A stretch of 13,842 nt of DNA from Anaerolineaceae bacterium UBA5311 (GCA_002411175.1 DHRN01000103.1:93671-107512), one strand, 5' to 3'. Positions 5,490 through 13,528 are shown, counted from the first letter of the stretch. Notes: generated by a model not told the origin, from the sequence alone. A program made the numbers and translations.

Positions 5490-5969
5490 ATGAGAGAAAA
5501 AATTCAACCTAAATACTACCCAAATGCCAAGGTCACTTGTGCATCCTGTGGTACCGAATGGACCACTGGTTCAACCAGTCCTGAAATTCGAACCGAAGTC
5601 TGCTCTAATTGCCATCCTTTTTACACCGGACAGCAGGCACGAATCCTCGACCGCGAAGGTCAGGTTGACCGCTTCTACAAGAGACTGCAGTCCCGTCAGG
5701 ACATTGTTGCTGAAAAGAAGGCTGCATCTGAAGCCAAAACTTCACCTGATCGCCCGATCGCTGAATTCCAGCTCACGACCAAGGCAGTCAACGCCCTGGC
5801 GAGCGCCGGAATCACCACTGCTGGTGAGGCACTGGAAAGATTCGAAGGTGGTGAGAAAGCCCTGTTGGAAATTGAGGGTTTCGGTCGAAAGTCTTTGATC
5901 GATCTGAAGAAACAACTGCGCCAGAGTGGGTACACCCTACCCGCAGCAGCAGAAGAAATCGAAGTTTAG
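5490..5969 (+). CDS. rpmE: 50S ribosomal protein L31 with RNA polymerase alpha-CTD-like C-terminal domain
   Basis: The 159-residue product is about twice the length of a normal L31. Residues 1-70 are a zinc-binding (C+) L31 with Cys17, Cys20, Cys38 and Cys41 (CASC and CSNC), the HPFYTG motif (42-47) and RFYKR (61-65). Residues 71-90 are a charged linker. Residues about 91-150 match the helix-hairpin-helix domain at the C-terminus of bacterial RNA polymerase alpha: AEFQLTTKAVNAL (91-103) and IEGFGRKSLIDLKKQL (128-143). Aligned by eye to E. coli alpha, the DNA-contact positions R265, N268, G296, K298, S299 and E302 become K98, N101, G132, K134, S135 and D138, so most are kept or conservatively changed. 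The extension could bind DNA, rRNA or RNA polymerase; its role is unknown. The gene is the last of the rplU operon and is followed by a strong terminator. Confidence 0.93.
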   Translation: MREKIQPKYYPNAKVTCASCGTEWTTGSTSPEIRTEVCSNCHPFYTGQQARILDREGQVDRFYKRLQSRQDIVAEKKAASEAKTSPDRPIAEFQLTTKAVNALASAGITTAGEALERFEGGEKALLEIEGFGRKSLIDLKKQLRQSGYTLPAAAEEIEV

Positions 5970-5986
5970 CAGGTTACAAAAATTTG

Positions 5987-6015
5987 AAAGGCAGGTGAAG
6001 AACCTGCCTTTTTTT
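5987..6015 (+). terminator. Rho-independent terminator of the rplU-rpmA-rpmE operon
   Basis: AAAGGCAGGT (5987-5996) pairs with ACCTGCCTTT (6002-6011) around a 5-base loop, followed by a run of seven T from 6009. It begins 17 bases after the rpmE stop. Confidence 0.92.
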
Positions 6016-6058
6016 GTTAAGGTATTCCCACTTTCCTATATCTGACAGGCTCCTCAGC

Positions 6059-6206
6059 TTAAGGAATCTTACGCAGTCTATAGAATGTACATCTTTGGCT
6101 TGTGTAACAAAGACCCTGCGCGATCAAGGCTCGAAAGGGCAGGTGAATCTCTGTTTTACGGCGAAATAGCTTCTGCTCCTGACGGTCATCAGCGTTGAGC
6201 TCTCTT
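6059..6206 (-). other. Unexplained block with start-less open frame upstream of tdk
   Basis: On the minus strand a frame of about 48 codons is open from just after a TAA (near 6207) to a TAA at 6059. It reads protein-like (for example KLFRRKTEIHLPFRALIAQG and CTFYRLRK) but has no ATG, GTG or TTG start. It may be the tail of a decayed gene, part of a dispersed intergenic element, or a structured RNA. Nothing here is enough to name it. Confidence 0.3.
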
Positions 6207-6274
6207 TGTTATATTTTCCATTCATTCGCCCCAACTTGACTTATACTTTATGCAATGGAATTATTGGAGGATTT

Positions 6275-6847
6275 ATGGCTCAAAGTTTTGGTTCTGTAGA
6301 AGTGATTACCGGTTCAATGTTCTGTGGCAAGACCGAGGAGTTGATTCGTCGTTTGCGCAGGGCTACCATCGCAAAACAACATGTCCAGGTTTTCAAACCT
6401 GTGATCGATTCCCGCTATTCGTATAGCATGGTGAAGTCTCATTCCGGGCTGGATTTTGAGGCAATTCCCGTCAACTCTTCCCAGGAAATCCTCGAAAATC
6501 TTCAGGCTGATGTTACTGTGGTCGGAATTGACGAAGCCCAGTTTTTCGATGATGCCATCGTGGATGTGGCAAATCAGTTAGCCGATCAGGGCTTGCGTGT
6601 GATCGTCACCGGGTTGGACACAGATTTTCGTGGAGAGCCCTTTGGCTGCATGCCGGTGATGACTGCCAAGGCAGATAAAGTTGACAAGCTCGCTGCCATC
6701 TGCATGGTCTGCGGTGAAGCCGCCACCCGCACGCAACGGCTGGTCAACGGCAAACCCGCCCGTTACGACGACCCAATCGTGATCGTCGGGGCTTCTGAGA
6801 TGTACGAAGCCCGCTGCCGCAGATGTCACGATGTGCCCAGAAATTGA
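6275..6847 (+). CDS. tdk: Thymidine kinase (type II)
   Basis: The enzyme phosphorylates thymidine to dTMP with ATP in pyrimidine salvage. The 190-residue length fits the bacterial/TK1-like class. Seen are the P-loop GSMFCGKT (13-20), the DEAQF motif (86-90) with catalytic Glu87, GLDTDFRG (113-120) and the structural zinc site CMVC (143-146) with CRRC (181-184). The substrate-binding lasso segment falls around 148-178. The ATG at 6275 is chosen because GGAGG lies 4 bases before it; an in-frame ATG at 6206 would add 23 residues with no ribosome site and no counterpart in the family. hpt begins 8 bases after the stop, so this is the first gene of a five-gene salvage and tRNA-repair operon. Confidence 0.96.
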   Translation: MAQSFGSVEVITGSMFCGKTEELIRRLRRATIAKQHVQVFKPVIDSRYSYSMVKSHSGLDFEAIPVNSSQEILENLQADVTVVGIDEAQFFDDAIVDVANQLADQGLRVIVTGLDTDFRGEPFGCMPVMTAKADKVDKLAAICMVCGEAATRTQRLVNGKPARYDDPIVIVGASEMYEARCRRCHDVPRN

Positions 6848-6855
6848 GGTGGACG

Positions 6856-7419
6856 ATGGTACAGGATTATCGGGAATATCTAAGTAAAATTTTGGTGTCT
6901 GAAGAAGAGATTCGCCAAAGAGTCCGTGAACTGGGAGCGGAGATTACTCGCGATTACGCCGGCAAGCAATTGTTGGTCATCTGCATCCTCAGGGGCGGGG
7001 TCATGTTCACCGTAGACCTCGTGCGTGAAATCGAGATCCCCCTGGCAATCGAATTCATGGCAGTTTCATCTTATGGGTCAGGGGCGCGCCAATCAGAAGG
7101 TGAGGTCCGCATCACCCTCGACCTCAATACCACCATTGCTGGAAAAGATGTGCTGATCCTCGAAGATATCATCGACAGCGGACATACATTATCGTCCGTG
7201 ATCGAGCTTTTGCAGACCCGCAACCCAAACTCGCTCTATGTCTGCACGCTGCTGGACAAATACGAACGCCGCGAAGTAGACGTGCCGATCCGTTATTGTG
7301 GTTTTAAGATCAAGAACGATTTTGTCTTTGGTTATGGGCTTGACATGGATGAATACTACCGAAATTTGCCCTTCGTTGGTACAGTCGACCTGGACTTATA
7401 TGAACCGCCGAATGGATGA
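6856..7419 (+). CDS. hpt: Hypoxanthine phosphoribosyltransferase
   Basis: The enzyme converts hypoxanthine (and often guanine) plus PRPP to IMP or GMP in purine salvage. The 187-residue length is typical. Seen are ILRGG (45-49), the flexible-loop SYGSG (72-76), the PRPP-binding motif VLILEDIIDSGHT (99-111) with the Glu103-Asp104 pair and Asp107, and the family C-terminal block FGYGLDMDEYYRNLPFVG (158-175). The start at 6856 follows GAGGTGG at the end of tdk; an upstream in-frame ATG at 6823 would lie inside tdk. The stop overlaps the likely start of the next gene (ATGGATGA). Confidence 0.96.
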   Translation: MVQDYREYLSKILVSEEEIRQRVRELGAEITRDYAGKQLLVICILRGGVMFTVDLVREIEIPLAIEFMAVSSYGSGARQSEGEVRITLDLNTTIAGKDVLILEDIIDSGHTLSSVIELLQTRNPNSLYVCTLLDKYERREVDVPIRYCGFKIKNDFVFGYGLDMDEYYRNLPFVGTVDLDLYEPPNG

Positions 7420-8980
7420 AGCCCTGGTTGATTTTCTTCGGGAAGTGCGGCAAACCCTTCCCGATGAGAAAATTTACCTGGTTGGTGGTGCGGTTCGTGA
7501 CATGGTCCTTGGGAGGGCTGTTAAAGATCTCGATTTTGTCGTCGCACACAGATCAGTAGAACTGGCAAAGGCGGTAAAACGGCGTTTTAAGGGCGTTTGG
7601 TACACGCTTGACGATGAACACCAAACCGCCCGGGTTATCCTTCGCGGGGCAGGTTTGCCGGCTGTTCCTCATAATCATCCCCCTGACGAAATGATTCTTG
7701 ACTTCACATCATTTATCGGCACAACGTTGGAAGAAGATTTACACCAGCGCGACTTTACCATCAATGCCATGGCGATCGATTTGGATGATTTGACGGGGAT
7801 CATCGACCCGCTGGACGGTCAGGGCGACCTGGTTAACAAGCGTTTGCGCCTGAGCAATCCAAACTCGCTGGAGAGTGACCCACTGCGGGTGATCAGGGCG
7901 GTGCGGGTCATCCGCGGCTTTGAATTAACCTATTCATCAGAAATTATCACCCAGCTGCGCGTAGCCACATTGAATCTGGGTAGGATTTCGGGTGAGAGGG
8001 TCCGGGATGAACTATTAAAATGCTTCTATTTGCCTGGTTTGGCGGACACATACCGGCTGCTGAAAGAATTTGGCATCTTGTTTCACTTGCTGAACAGGAT
8101 TTACCAGGTTGACGTACCAGCGGAATTTTTGAATGCAGCTAAACAAGGCGACTTTTCCGACCTTTACAAATTTTATAAAGATATTTACCTGCCAGACTGG
8201 TCTTCCAGGAGCGAAGACGAATGTCTGAATGTCGCCTTGTTGGATATCCTCGAAGATATGCTCAGCGAGATCGATACAGAGAAAGAAATTTCCCAATATT
8301 TCGATTTTGAGTGCAGATCTGACCTTACAGCCAGTCATCTGGCAGATATAAAGCAAATTTTGAGAGAGAGCCTCCAGGGAGGGCGCACACGAAAACAGTT
8401 GTTGATTCTGTTTGCTATGATCTTCTCCCATCACCCTTTCTATTCGCTAAAGACAGAAGAAAATGAAATATTTGATCATGCTGAAATCGATTTGGAGTGC
8501 CCGGAATTTGCTGAAAGGCTGACCAATGTACTGATGCTCGGTCAAAAAGAAATGAAATTCTTTGAGCTTGTCTGCACAGGTTATCGAAACCTGCTCTCAC
8601 TTAAATGGGAAGAAGAAGTCGGACCGCTGGAGTTGTATCGTTACTTCAGAGAGGTTGGTTCCTTCGGAGTCGAAAGCGCCATATTACTGATTGCCACATT
8701 GCATGCTTTGCAGGTTCCCGGCAACGAATTTCGCCGGCTTGCGAATGAGGTTATCGCCACATGGTTTCGCGACCAGCATACGATAGTAAACCCGACCAGG
8801 TTGGTCGATGGAGACGATTTAATCGGGGCTTTTAGCTTGAAACCGGGTCCGGATTTGGGCTATTACCTCGAAGCAATCCGCGAAGCACAGGTAACCGGGT
8901 TCGTCAAAACGCGCGAACAGGCGCTGGACCTGGTTTCATCGCTTTATGAAGGGAGAAATGATGTTATTTCGATTGAATGA
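7412..8980 (+). CDS. CCA tRNA nucleotidyltransferase / poly(A) polymerase family protein
   Basis: This class II nucleotidyltransferase most likely adds or repairs the CCA end of tRNAs; a separate A-adding or CC-adding role cannot be excluded by eye. The product has 522 residues. The head domain carries YLVGGAVRDMVLGR (22-35), the metal ligands Asp39 and Asp41 in KDLDF, then HQRDFTINAMAIDL and the family motif SDPLRVIRAVRVIRGF. The C-terminal half is helical. Near its end is LVDGDDLIGAFSLKPGPDLG, a motif common in these enzymes; no HD phosphohydrolase motif is evident. The ATG at 7412 overlaps the hpt stop by 8 bases (ATGGATGA); an in-frame ATG at 7400 is the alternative, and neither has a strong ribosome site. 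The only tRNA gene in this window already encodes its CCA, so a repair role is plausible. Confidence 0.9.
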   Translation: MDEALVDFLREVRQTLPDEKIYLVGGAVRDMVLGRAVKDLDFVVAHRSVELAKAVKRRFKGVWYTLDDEHQTARVILRGAGLPAVPHNHPPDEMILDFTSFIGTTLEEDLHQRDFTINAMAIDLDDLTGIIDPLDGQGDLVNKRLRLSNPNSLESDPLRVIRAVRVIRGFELTYSSEIITQLRVATLNLGRISGERVRDELLKCFYLPGLADTYRLLKEFGILFHLLNRIYQVDVPAEFLNAAKQGDFSDLYKFYKDIYLPDWSSRSEDECLNVALLDILEDMLSEIDTEKEISQYFDFECRSDLTASHLADIKQILRESLQGGRTRKQLLILFAMIFSHHPFYSLKTEENEIFDHAEIDLECPEFAERLTNVLMLGQKEMKFFELVCTGYRNLLSLKWEEEVGPLELYRYFREVGSFGVESAILLIATLHALQVPGNEFRRLANEVIATWFRDQHTIVNPTRLVDGDDLIGAFSLKPGPDLGYYLEAIREAQVTGFVKTREQALDLVSSLYEGRNDVISIE

Positions 8981-9740
8981 TATTGACCTCTTTTACCAAA
9001 TCCGCGGTAAGGGCAGACAGGTGATGGTTTTGCACGGGTTAGCCTTGAACTCTACCATCTGGAATGAGGTTTCAGAGCTTTATGGCGATCAGGCTGAATT
9101 CATTATGCCCGATCTACGCGGGCACGGTAAAAGCGGCATTGGTCAGGCTGAGGGCACACTCGAACAATTTGCCGATGACCTGTTGAAACTGGCTAATCAC
9201 CTGGATTTGAACCAGTTCACCCTGGCAGGGCATTCGATGGGTGGTTACATCGCGCTTGCCTTCGCCGAAAAATATCCAAATCGCTTGAACGGACTGATTA
9301 TGGTTACCAGCAACGCCCGATCAGATGCACCGGAAAAACGCGAGTCGCGGCTCATCGACGCCGATCAGGTATTAAGGCTTGGCAGTAGCTCTGTCGCAGA
9401 AGCCATGGCTCCAAAACTAACCACATCAGACAAGCTTCAACAGACCAGTTACGAGATAATCGCAAGAACGTTACCCGAAGGAATCGCCAATGTGCAGCGG
9501 GCAATTGCCGCCAGACCCAACCGGCTGGACGTTCTCAAGAATTTGTCTGTTCCAATGCTCGCTATTGCTGGCGAGGAAGATCAATTGATGACGCCCGACA
9601 CTGCCCATGAGATGGCAGCGGCATGCAGGAATGGAAAATCGGTGGTTCTGCCCGGTGTTGGACACATGCCGATGCTCGAAGCGCCATTTACGCTGGGTGC
9701 GCTGATCGTCAGTACGCTTCAGGAAGGAGCCTATGACTGA
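8961..9740 (+). CDS. Alpha/beta-fold hydrolase
   Basis: The 259-residue product is a soluble alpha/beta hydrolase of unknown substrate. The catalytic triad is readable: the nucleophile elbow GHSMG with Ser92, Asp207 in GEEDQL, and His235 in GVGHMP. HG (25-26) and DLRGHGKS (51-58) are the usual oxyanion-hole and post-strand motifs. No export signal is present. Of two adjacent ATGs (8958 and 8961) the second has better spacing from GGGAG (8951-8955). The start lies inside the last 20 bases of the nucleotidyltransferase gene, and the stop overlaps the nitroreductase start by 8 bases. Esterase, lactonase and haloperoxidase-like annotations are common for this family, and none can be preferred here. 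Confidence 0.93.
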   Translation: MLFRLNDIDLFYQIRGKGRQVMVLHGLALNSTIWNEVSELYGDQAEFIMPDLRGHGKSGIGQAEGTLEQFADDLLKLANHLDLNQFTLAGHSMGGYIALAFAEKYPNRLNGLIMVTSNARSDAPEKRESRLIDADQVLRLGSSSVAEAMAPKLTTSDKLQQTSYEIIARTLPEGIANVQRAIAARPNRLDVLKNLSVPMLAIAGEEDQLMTPDTAHEMAAACRNGKSVVLPGVGHMPMLEAPFTLGALIVSTLQEGAYD

Positions 9741-10263
9741 AACAGACTGGATTTTGCGACGCCGTAGTATCAGGAAATTTACCGATCAGAAGCTAACTGC
9801 CGAGCAAATCACAATATTGCTTAAAGCCGCGATGGCAGCTCCAAGCGCGATGAACCTGAAGCCCTGGAAGTTCATTGTTGTCCAGGATGAAGAGAATCTA
9901 TCCGAATTGCGCAAGGCATTGCCTTTTGGGAAGATGGAAGCCCCTTGCGCGATTGTGGTCTGTGGAGACCTGCGATCGCTGAAAAAAGTTGTCCAGGAAC
10001 GTTTTTGGGTGCAGGATTGCAGCGCGGCAACCCAGAATATCCTTCTGTCGGCTGCAGCGCTGGGGCTCGGCTCTGTTTGGTGCGGTGTACATCCAATCGG
10101 CACGCTCGAAAAATCAGTACGAAAAGTCCTTGATATTCCCCTGGGCGTTAACCCGTTGAACGTCATTTTAATCGGTCATCCCGCAGAAGAAAAGCCCGCC
10201 CGAACACAGTACACTGAAAAAAACGTCTGCTCAGAAAAATTCGGCAACCCGTGGGAGCAGTAG
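9733..10263 (+). CDS. Nitroreductase family protein (FMN-dependent)
   Basis: The 176-residue product is a small member of the nitroreductase fold that uses FMN and NAD(P)H. Seen are the FMN-phosphate contact RRRSIRKF (9-16), the PSAMNLKPWKF block (37-47) and the helix AATQNILLSAAALGLGSVW (about 98-116) that packs against the flavin. The physiological substrate is unknown. It overlaps the hydrolase gene in ATGACTGA, with AGGAAGGAG just upstream, so the two are coupled. It is the last gene of the tdk operon. No clear terminator follows; a tandem hairpin-repeat array begins 10 bases later and may serve as the transcript end. Confidence 0.93.
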   Translation: MTETDWILRRRSIRKFTDQKLTAEQITILLKAAMAAPSAMNLKPWKFIVVQDEENLSELRKALPFGKMEAPCAIVVCGDLRSLKKVVQERFWVQDCSAATQNILLSAAALGLGSVWCGVHPIGTLEKSVRKVLDIPLGVNPLNVILIGHPAEEKPARTQYTEKNVCSEKFGNPWEQ

Positions 10264-10621
10264 ATTGACCATGCCGGCGAGGCGATCTTTTTGTAGGGAA
10301 CGCGGCTTGTCCCGTTCCGGCGAAGCCATCATTCGTAGGGCGAGACGTTTGTACCAACGAAGCCATCGTAGGGAACGCGGCTTGTCCCGTTCCGGCGAAG
10401 CCATCTTTTCATAGGGCGGGATTGGGGGGGAAATGACATTGGTTTAACGAGCAAGTTGCTCCCCCTCAATCCACCATTCATTTGTCCGCTTCTGTTTCCC
10501 TGCTTCCTAAATTCATTGTTAACATTGGCGTGTTTATGGAGTCAATAATTCGACATCATGGTAGAATAATCAATTGTGCTAATAACATTCTTACGAATGA
10601 CATAATTACTTAGGAGGTTCT
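10264..10621. other. Intergenic region: repeat array then ppdK upstream sequence
   Basis: The first half is the repeat array described separately. The second half (about 10420-10611) is AT-rich and presumably holds the ppdK promoter, but no hexamer pair with good spacing is convincing; TAGAAT at 10562-10567 is the best -10 candidate and lacks a matching -35. AGGAGG at 10612-10617 is the ppdK ribosome site. No gene is seen. Confidence 0.5.
10274..10418. repeat. Tandem array of dispersed hairpin repeat
   Basis: Four related units lie head to tail with the boundary CCGGCGA(A/G)GC at 10274, 10317, about 10358 and 10392 (periods near 43, 37 and 38). Units one and three share GTAGGGAACGCGGCTTGTCC and can form the hairpin GGAACG/CGTTCC (10297-10302 with 10313-10318; 10372-10377 with 10388-10393). 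Unit two has a different, shorter middle (GTAGGGCGAGACGTTTGT), and unit four is only a remnant (ATAGGGCGGG). The orientation is opposite to the copies at both window ends. Confidence 0.85.
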
Positions 10622-13468
10622 ATGTCTGATAAAAAATGGGTATATTTGTTTAGCGAGGTCGATGAGGCTGAAGCGTATGCCGGTGATTGGGATGGTGTTC
10701 GCGGACTGCTCGGTGGCAAAGGTGCCAACCTCGGTGATATGACCCGCGCTGGTGTCCCGGTTCCCCCCGGTCTGACCATCACAACCGAAGCCTGTAACGC
10801 TTTCCAGGTCTCACGCGAATTCCCCGAAGGTATGTGGCAGCAAGTTCTTGATGCTCTTAAAGTTGTTGAAGAGCAATCTGGCAAAAAATTTGGTGACCAT
10901 ATAAATCCCCTGCTCGTCTCCTGCCGTTCCGGCTCCAAGTTCTCCATGCCTGGCATGATGGACACCGTCCTCAACATTGGTATGAATGACGAAGTGGCAA
11001 AAGGTTTAGTAGAGAAGAGCGGCGATGAAAGGTTTGTCGAAGATTCCTACCGCCGCCTGGTGCATATGCTCGCGACCGTGGTAATGGGCATTGATGATGA
11101 GCTTTTTGAAGAGCCGCTGCATGCTTATAAGCTGGAAAAAGGCTACAAGAGCGATACTGAAATGACTGCTGCCGATTGGGCTTCGATTACCGAAGAATAT
11201 AAACAAGTTGTCAAGGCTCAAAAAGGATTTGATTTCCCGCAGGATCCTTACAAGCAACTGGAACTTGCCGTGAAAGCCGTATTTGATTCCTGGGATTCCA
11301 AACGCGCGATCGACTATCGCCGCCGCGAGAATATTCCTGACAATCTCGGTACCGCCGTGAACATCCAGACGATGGTGTTCGGAAACATGGGCGGCGATTC
11401 CGGTACAGGTGTCGCTTTCACCCGCGATCCCCAGACTGGTGAAAATGTCATGTTTGGCGATTACCTGATGAACGCCCAGGGCGAAGATGTTGTTGCCGGT
11501 ATCCGCAACACCTCCAGGATCTCCGGGCTAAAAGATGAACTACCTGAAGTTTATGCCCAATTCTTTGATATCACCGAACGACTCGAGAATCATTACAAAG
11601 ATATGCAAGATGTCGAGTTCACCATCGAACATGGCAAACTCTGGATGCTGCAGACTCGCAATGGCAAACGTTCCGCCAAGGCTGCTGTCAAGGTCGCGCA
11701 CGATATGGTCGAAGAAGGATTGATCGACAAACCTACCGCTTTGAACCGCGTCACCCCCGAACAAATTGACCAGATGCTGCACCCGCAGTTTACATTGGAA
11801 GATATCGAAGCAGCCAAAAAAGCCGGACGCTACTATGCTCACGGCGTAAATGCCTCCCCCGGTGCTGCCGTTGGTCAGATCTATTTTGACGCCGATACTG
11901 TCGAAAAGATGCACAATGTCGAACACCAGGACGTAATCATGGTGCGCCCTTTCACCAAACCCGAAGATATTCATGGTATGTTATCTGCAAAAGGTATTCT
12001 CACCAGCGAAGGCGGGGCTACCTCTCATGCAGCTGTGGTTGCCCGCCAGTTTGGTGTGCCCTGTGTGGTTGGTGCTTCCGACATTTCCATCGATATGGCT
12101 AAACGCCAGATGACCTGCAATGGTGTCACCATCAAAGAAGGTGACTGGATCTCTCTGGATGGAACGCTTGGTGATGTTTTCGTGGGTCAGATGAATTTGA
12201 CCACCCCAGACCTTTCCGAACAGGAAGAGTTGATGACGCTGCTCGGTTGGGCAGATGAAGTCTCCCGTATGCAAGTTTGGGCTAACGCAGACTATCCAAA
12301 CGATGCCCTGCGCGCGCGTGCCTATGGTGCCAAAGGGATCGGTTTGTGCCGTACCGAGCACATGTTCTTTGACCCAGCTCGTTTACCTGACGTTCAGAAA
12401 ATGATCATGAACGCGGAAACAACCCAGCGCATGATCAACGAAGTTGAAAGACTCGAAACCTCTTTGGCAACCGGTCGTCACGAAGGTCGCGCTATGACCG
12501 ATGAAGACAGAATCGAATTCCAGGCAGCGCTTGAAACCGAAAAAGCTGAAATGGATAATTCTCCCACAGCCCGGACATATTTTGGCGCGTTGGAAAAGAT
12601 CCTGCCCCTGCAGCGCAGCGACTTTTATGGTTTGTTCGAAGCGATGACTGGTCTGCCAGTAATCATTCGCCTGATCGATCCCCCGCTGCACGAGTTTTTG
12701 CCATCCATGGATGAACTGCTCGTCGAGGTCACCACTTTGAAAGCCAGGGGCATCACCGAAGGTCTGGCTGAAAAAGAAGCGATGCTGGAAGTTGTCCAGG
12801 GGCTGCACGAAAGCAACCCAATGATGGGTCTGCGCGGCATCCGCCTGGGTATCGTCTATCCTGACATTATGAAAATGCAGGTCCGTGCAATCTTTGAAGC
12901 CGCTTGCGATGCCAAACTGAATGGAATTGATCCCCATCCCGAGATCATGATCCCACTGACCGGGCATGTGAACGAACTCAAAAACGTTCAACCGACACTG
13001 GTCCAGATCGCGAAGGATGTGATGGCTGAAAAGGGTGTTGAAGTCAATTATAAATTCGGCACAATGATTGAAATCCCACGCGCTTGTATGACTGCTGGTG
13101 AGATTGCTGAACATGCCGAGTTCTTCTCCTTCGGCACCAACGACCTTACGCAAATGTCTTTTGGTTACAGTCGCGACGACGCCGAGCGCACTTTCCTGAG
13201 TGTCTACGTTGATAAGGGCATCCTTGAAAAGAACCCCTTCCAGCAGTTGGACCGCGACGGTGTCGGACGCCTGATGAACCGCGCCGTGATTGAAGGGCGC
13301 GAGGTTCGCCCGGACCTGGAGGTTGGTATCTGTGGTGAACATGGCGGTGACCCCAGCTCGATCGAATTTTGCCATATTATCGGCAACAACTACGTCAGCT
13401 GTTCCCCCTTCCGCGTGCCTCTCGCCCGCCTGGCAGCTGCCCAAGCCACGTTGAAACATGGCAGGTAG
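10622..13468 (+). CDS. ppdK: Pyruvate, phosphate dikinase
   Basis: The enzyme interconverts pyruvate, ATP and phosphate with phosphoenolpyruvate, AMP and pyrophosphate, serving either gluconeogenesis or PPi-dependent glycolysis in the cytoplasm. Domains in order: an N-terminal nucleotide-binding region (GGKGANLGDM at 31-40, the GDSGTGVAFTRDP block at 258-270), the phosphohistidine domain (EGGATSHAAVVAR at 463-475, His469 as phosphate carrier), and a C-terminal PEP/pyruvate TIM barrel (GIGLCRTEHMF at 572-582, FSFGTNDLTQ at 835-844, GICGEHGGDP at 902-911 with catalytic Cys904). At 948 residues it is about 70 longer than the well-studied clostridial enzyme, chiefly through a helical insertion near residues 600-655. 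ATG at 10622 follows AGGAGG. The gene is monocistronic, between a repeat array and a strong terminator. Confidence 0.98.
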   Translation: MSDKKWVYLFSEVDEAEAYAGDWDGVRGLLGGKGANLGDMTRAGVPVPPGLTITTEACNAFQVSREFPEGMWQQVLDALKVVEEQSGKKFGDHINPLLVSCRSGSKFSMPGMMDTVLNIGMNDEVAKGLVEKSGDERFVEDSYRRLVHMLATVVMGIDDELFEEPLHAYKLEKGYKSDTEMTAADWASITEEYKQVVKAQKGFDFPQDPYKQLELAVKAVFDSWDSKRAIDYRRRENIPDNLGTAVNIQTMVFGNMGGDSGTGVAFTRDPQTGENVMFGDYLMNAQGEDVVAGIRNTSRISGLKDELPEVYAQFFDITERLENHYKDMQDVEFTIEHGKLWMLQTRNGKRSAKAAVKVAHDMVEEGLIDKPTALNRVTPEQIDQMLHPQFTLEDIEAAKKAGRYYAHGVNASPGAAVGQIYFDADTVEKMHNVEHQDVIMVRPFTKPEDIHGMLSAKGILTSEGGATSHAAVVARQFGVPCVVGASDISIDMAKRQMTCNGVTIKEGDWISLDGTLGDVFVGQMNLTTPDLSEQEELMTLLGWADEVSRMQVWANADYPNDALRARAYGAKGIGLCRTEHMFFDPARLPDVQKMIMNAETTQRMINEVERLETSLATGRHEGRAMTDEDRIEFQAALETEKAEMDNSPTARTYFGALEKILPLQRSDFYGLFEAMTGLPVIIRLIDPPLHEFLPSMDELLVEVTTLKARGITEGLAEKEAMLEVVQGLHESNPMMGLRGIRLGIVYPDIMKMQVRAIFEAACDAKLNGIDPHPEIMIPLTGHVNELKNVQPTLVQIAKDVMAEKGVEVNYKFGTMIEIPRACMTAGEIAEHAEFFSFGTNDLTQMSFGYSRDDAERTFLSVYVDKGILEKNPFQQLDRDGVGRLMNRAVIEGREVRPDLEVGICGEHGGDPSSIEFCHIIGNNYVSCSPFRVPLARLAAAQATLKHGR

Positions 13469-13496
13469 GACAAGCAATTCAGTATCTATGTAACTC

Positions 13497-13528
13497 AAAA
13501 ACGGCTCCAATAACGGAGCCGTTTTTTT
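13497..13528 (+). terminator. Rho-independent terminator of ppdK
   Basis: CGGCTCC (13502-13508) pairs with GGAGCCG (13515-13521) around an AATAAC loop, flanked by five A before and seven T after. The A/T symmetry means it can act on both strands. It begins about 29 bases after the ppdK stop. Confidence 0.95.

Noticed and set aside
6236..6264. TTGACT (6236-6241) as the tdk -35 box
   Set aside because: The matching -10 would fall at about 6259 on a weak AATTAT, putting the start inside the ribosome site; the nearby TATACT directly abuts TTGACT and cannot pair with it. No promoter is called.
10274..10418. Repeat array considered as a CRISPR
   Set aside because: The units are contiguous with no unique spacers, they are degenerate, the same unit recurs elsewhere in the opposite orientation, and there are no cas genes.
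12383..13510. Minus-strand open frame of 375 codons
   Set aside because: It lies entirely antisense to the well-supported ppdK gene, runs into its terminator, and has no recognisable domain or ribosome site.
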